From Megascapheus bottae (taxonomy: Eukaryota > Chordata > Mammalia > Rodentia > Geomyidae): 64,000 nucleotides of DNA. This document shows positions 63,288 through 64,000 of this stretch, piece after piece. The notes under the pieces were generated by a model. The model worked only from the letters and a program-made list of their open reading frames with translations. It had not been told where the DNA came from and did not search any database. How positions within the stretch are numbered: the stretch's first letter is position 1; each line of letters opens with the position of its first letter. The translations under genes and the position numbers were made by a program. The DNA lies in contig JANJXV010000025.1 of the NCBI GenBank assembly GCA_024803745.1, forward strand, positions 18,367,610 through 18,431,609. Direction: 5' to 3'.

Positions 63288-63640
63288 CTGCTGGACACTG
63301 TGGCTCAAGCATGTAACCCTAGCTACTCGGGAGGCTGAGATCTGAGAATCGCAATTCAAAGCCAGCCTAGGCACTGAAGTCTATGAGATTCTTATCTCCA
63401 ATTAACCACTGGAAAACCAGAAGTGGGGCTGTGGCTCAAGGGATAGAGTGGTAGCCTTGAGCCGAAGAGCTCAGGGACAATGCCTAAGCCCAGCTCAGGC
63501 ATGAAAGTCAGTGAGACTCTTATCTCTAATGAACCACCAGAAAACCAGAAGTGGTGCTGTGGCTCAAATAGTAGAGCTCTAGCCCTGAGATGAAGAGCTC
63601 AGGGCAAGTTCAAATCACATGACCAACTTAAAAACAAAAA
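63288..63640 (+). repeat. Class S SINE with linker and right monomer duplicated
   Basis: A ~130-bp block from the head end to the middle of the right monomer is repeated in tandem. Confidence 0.84.
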
Positions 63641-63643
63641 AGG

Positions 63644-63855
63644 GGGCCGGGAGTTTGGCCTAGTGGTAGAGTGCTTGCCTAGCATGCACAAAGACCCGGG
63701 TTCGATTCCTTGGTACCATATACTTAGAAAAAGCCAGAAGTGGTGCTGAGGCTCAAGTGGTAGAGTTCTATCCTTGAGAGAAAAAAATCCAAGGACTGTG
63801 CTCAGGCCCTGAGCTTACGCCCAGGACTGGCAAAAAAAAAAAAAAAAAAAAAATG
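63644..63855 (+). repeat. Class T SINE
   Basis: Both monomers, long A-tail. Confidence 0.92.
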
Positions 63856-63856
63856 G

Positions 63857-64000
63857 GGCCAGGAGTTTGGCCTAGTGGTAGAGTGCTTGCCTAGCATGCA
63901 TGAAGACCCGGGTTCGATTCCTCGGTACTCCACATACATAGCAAAAAGCCAGAAGTGGTGCTGAGACTCAAGTGGTAGAGCTCTAGCCTTGAGAAAGTCC
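63857..64000 (+). repeat. Class T SINE, cut by window end
   Basis: Directly follows the A-tail of the previous copy in the same orientation. Confidence 0.92.

Overview
This is a mammalian, almost certainly rodent, nuclear genomic window. It holds one complete multi-exon gene and most of a second. Coding exons with canonical GT/AG borders sit in a dense field of SINEs. The dominant SINE is a dimer whose left half is an ID-like tRNA-Ala-derived unit. That architecture matches the IDL-Geo family, which as I know it is confined to Geomyoidea (kangaroo rats, pocket mice, pocket gophers), so I infer a geomyoid rodent. The species is not determined.

Layout. Positions 1-17,650 are non-coding DNA upstream of the first gene: SINEs, L1 3' ends, microsatellites and several unique stretches. 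Positions 17,660-18,950 are a CpG-island promoter whose upstream half is a 14-copy G-rich minisatellite. DIS3L runs on the + strand from ATG 18,343 to stop 49,607 in 17 coding exons. These splice in frame to 1,054 codons plus a stop, the length of the human protein. Positions 49,608-52,418 are the convergent intergenic gap. TIPIN lies on the - strand from 63,209 down to its stop at 52,419. Five exons are visible and its N-terminal exons lie to the right of the window. The order DIS3L-TIPIN, tail to tail, is the same as on human chromosome 15q22.

Functions. DIS3L is the catalytic 3'-5' exoribonuclease of the cytoplasmic RNA exosome. TIPIN is the TIMELESS partner in the replication fork protection complex. 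The two are neighbours but I see no shared pathway.

Repeats. Two SINE classes recur and are named here T and S. Class T is tRNA-head + right monomer (about 190 bp, IDL-Geo-like). Class S is 7SL/B1-like head + linker + the same right monomer (about 225 bp, B1-dID-like). Many show target-site duplications (TSDs). SINEs cover, by eye, roughly a third or more of the window. The class S linker is an insertion hot spot hit at least twelve times here. Short L1 tails tend to be truncated beside a G-rich tract. No CRISPR, bacterial gene or intact mobile-element ORF is present.
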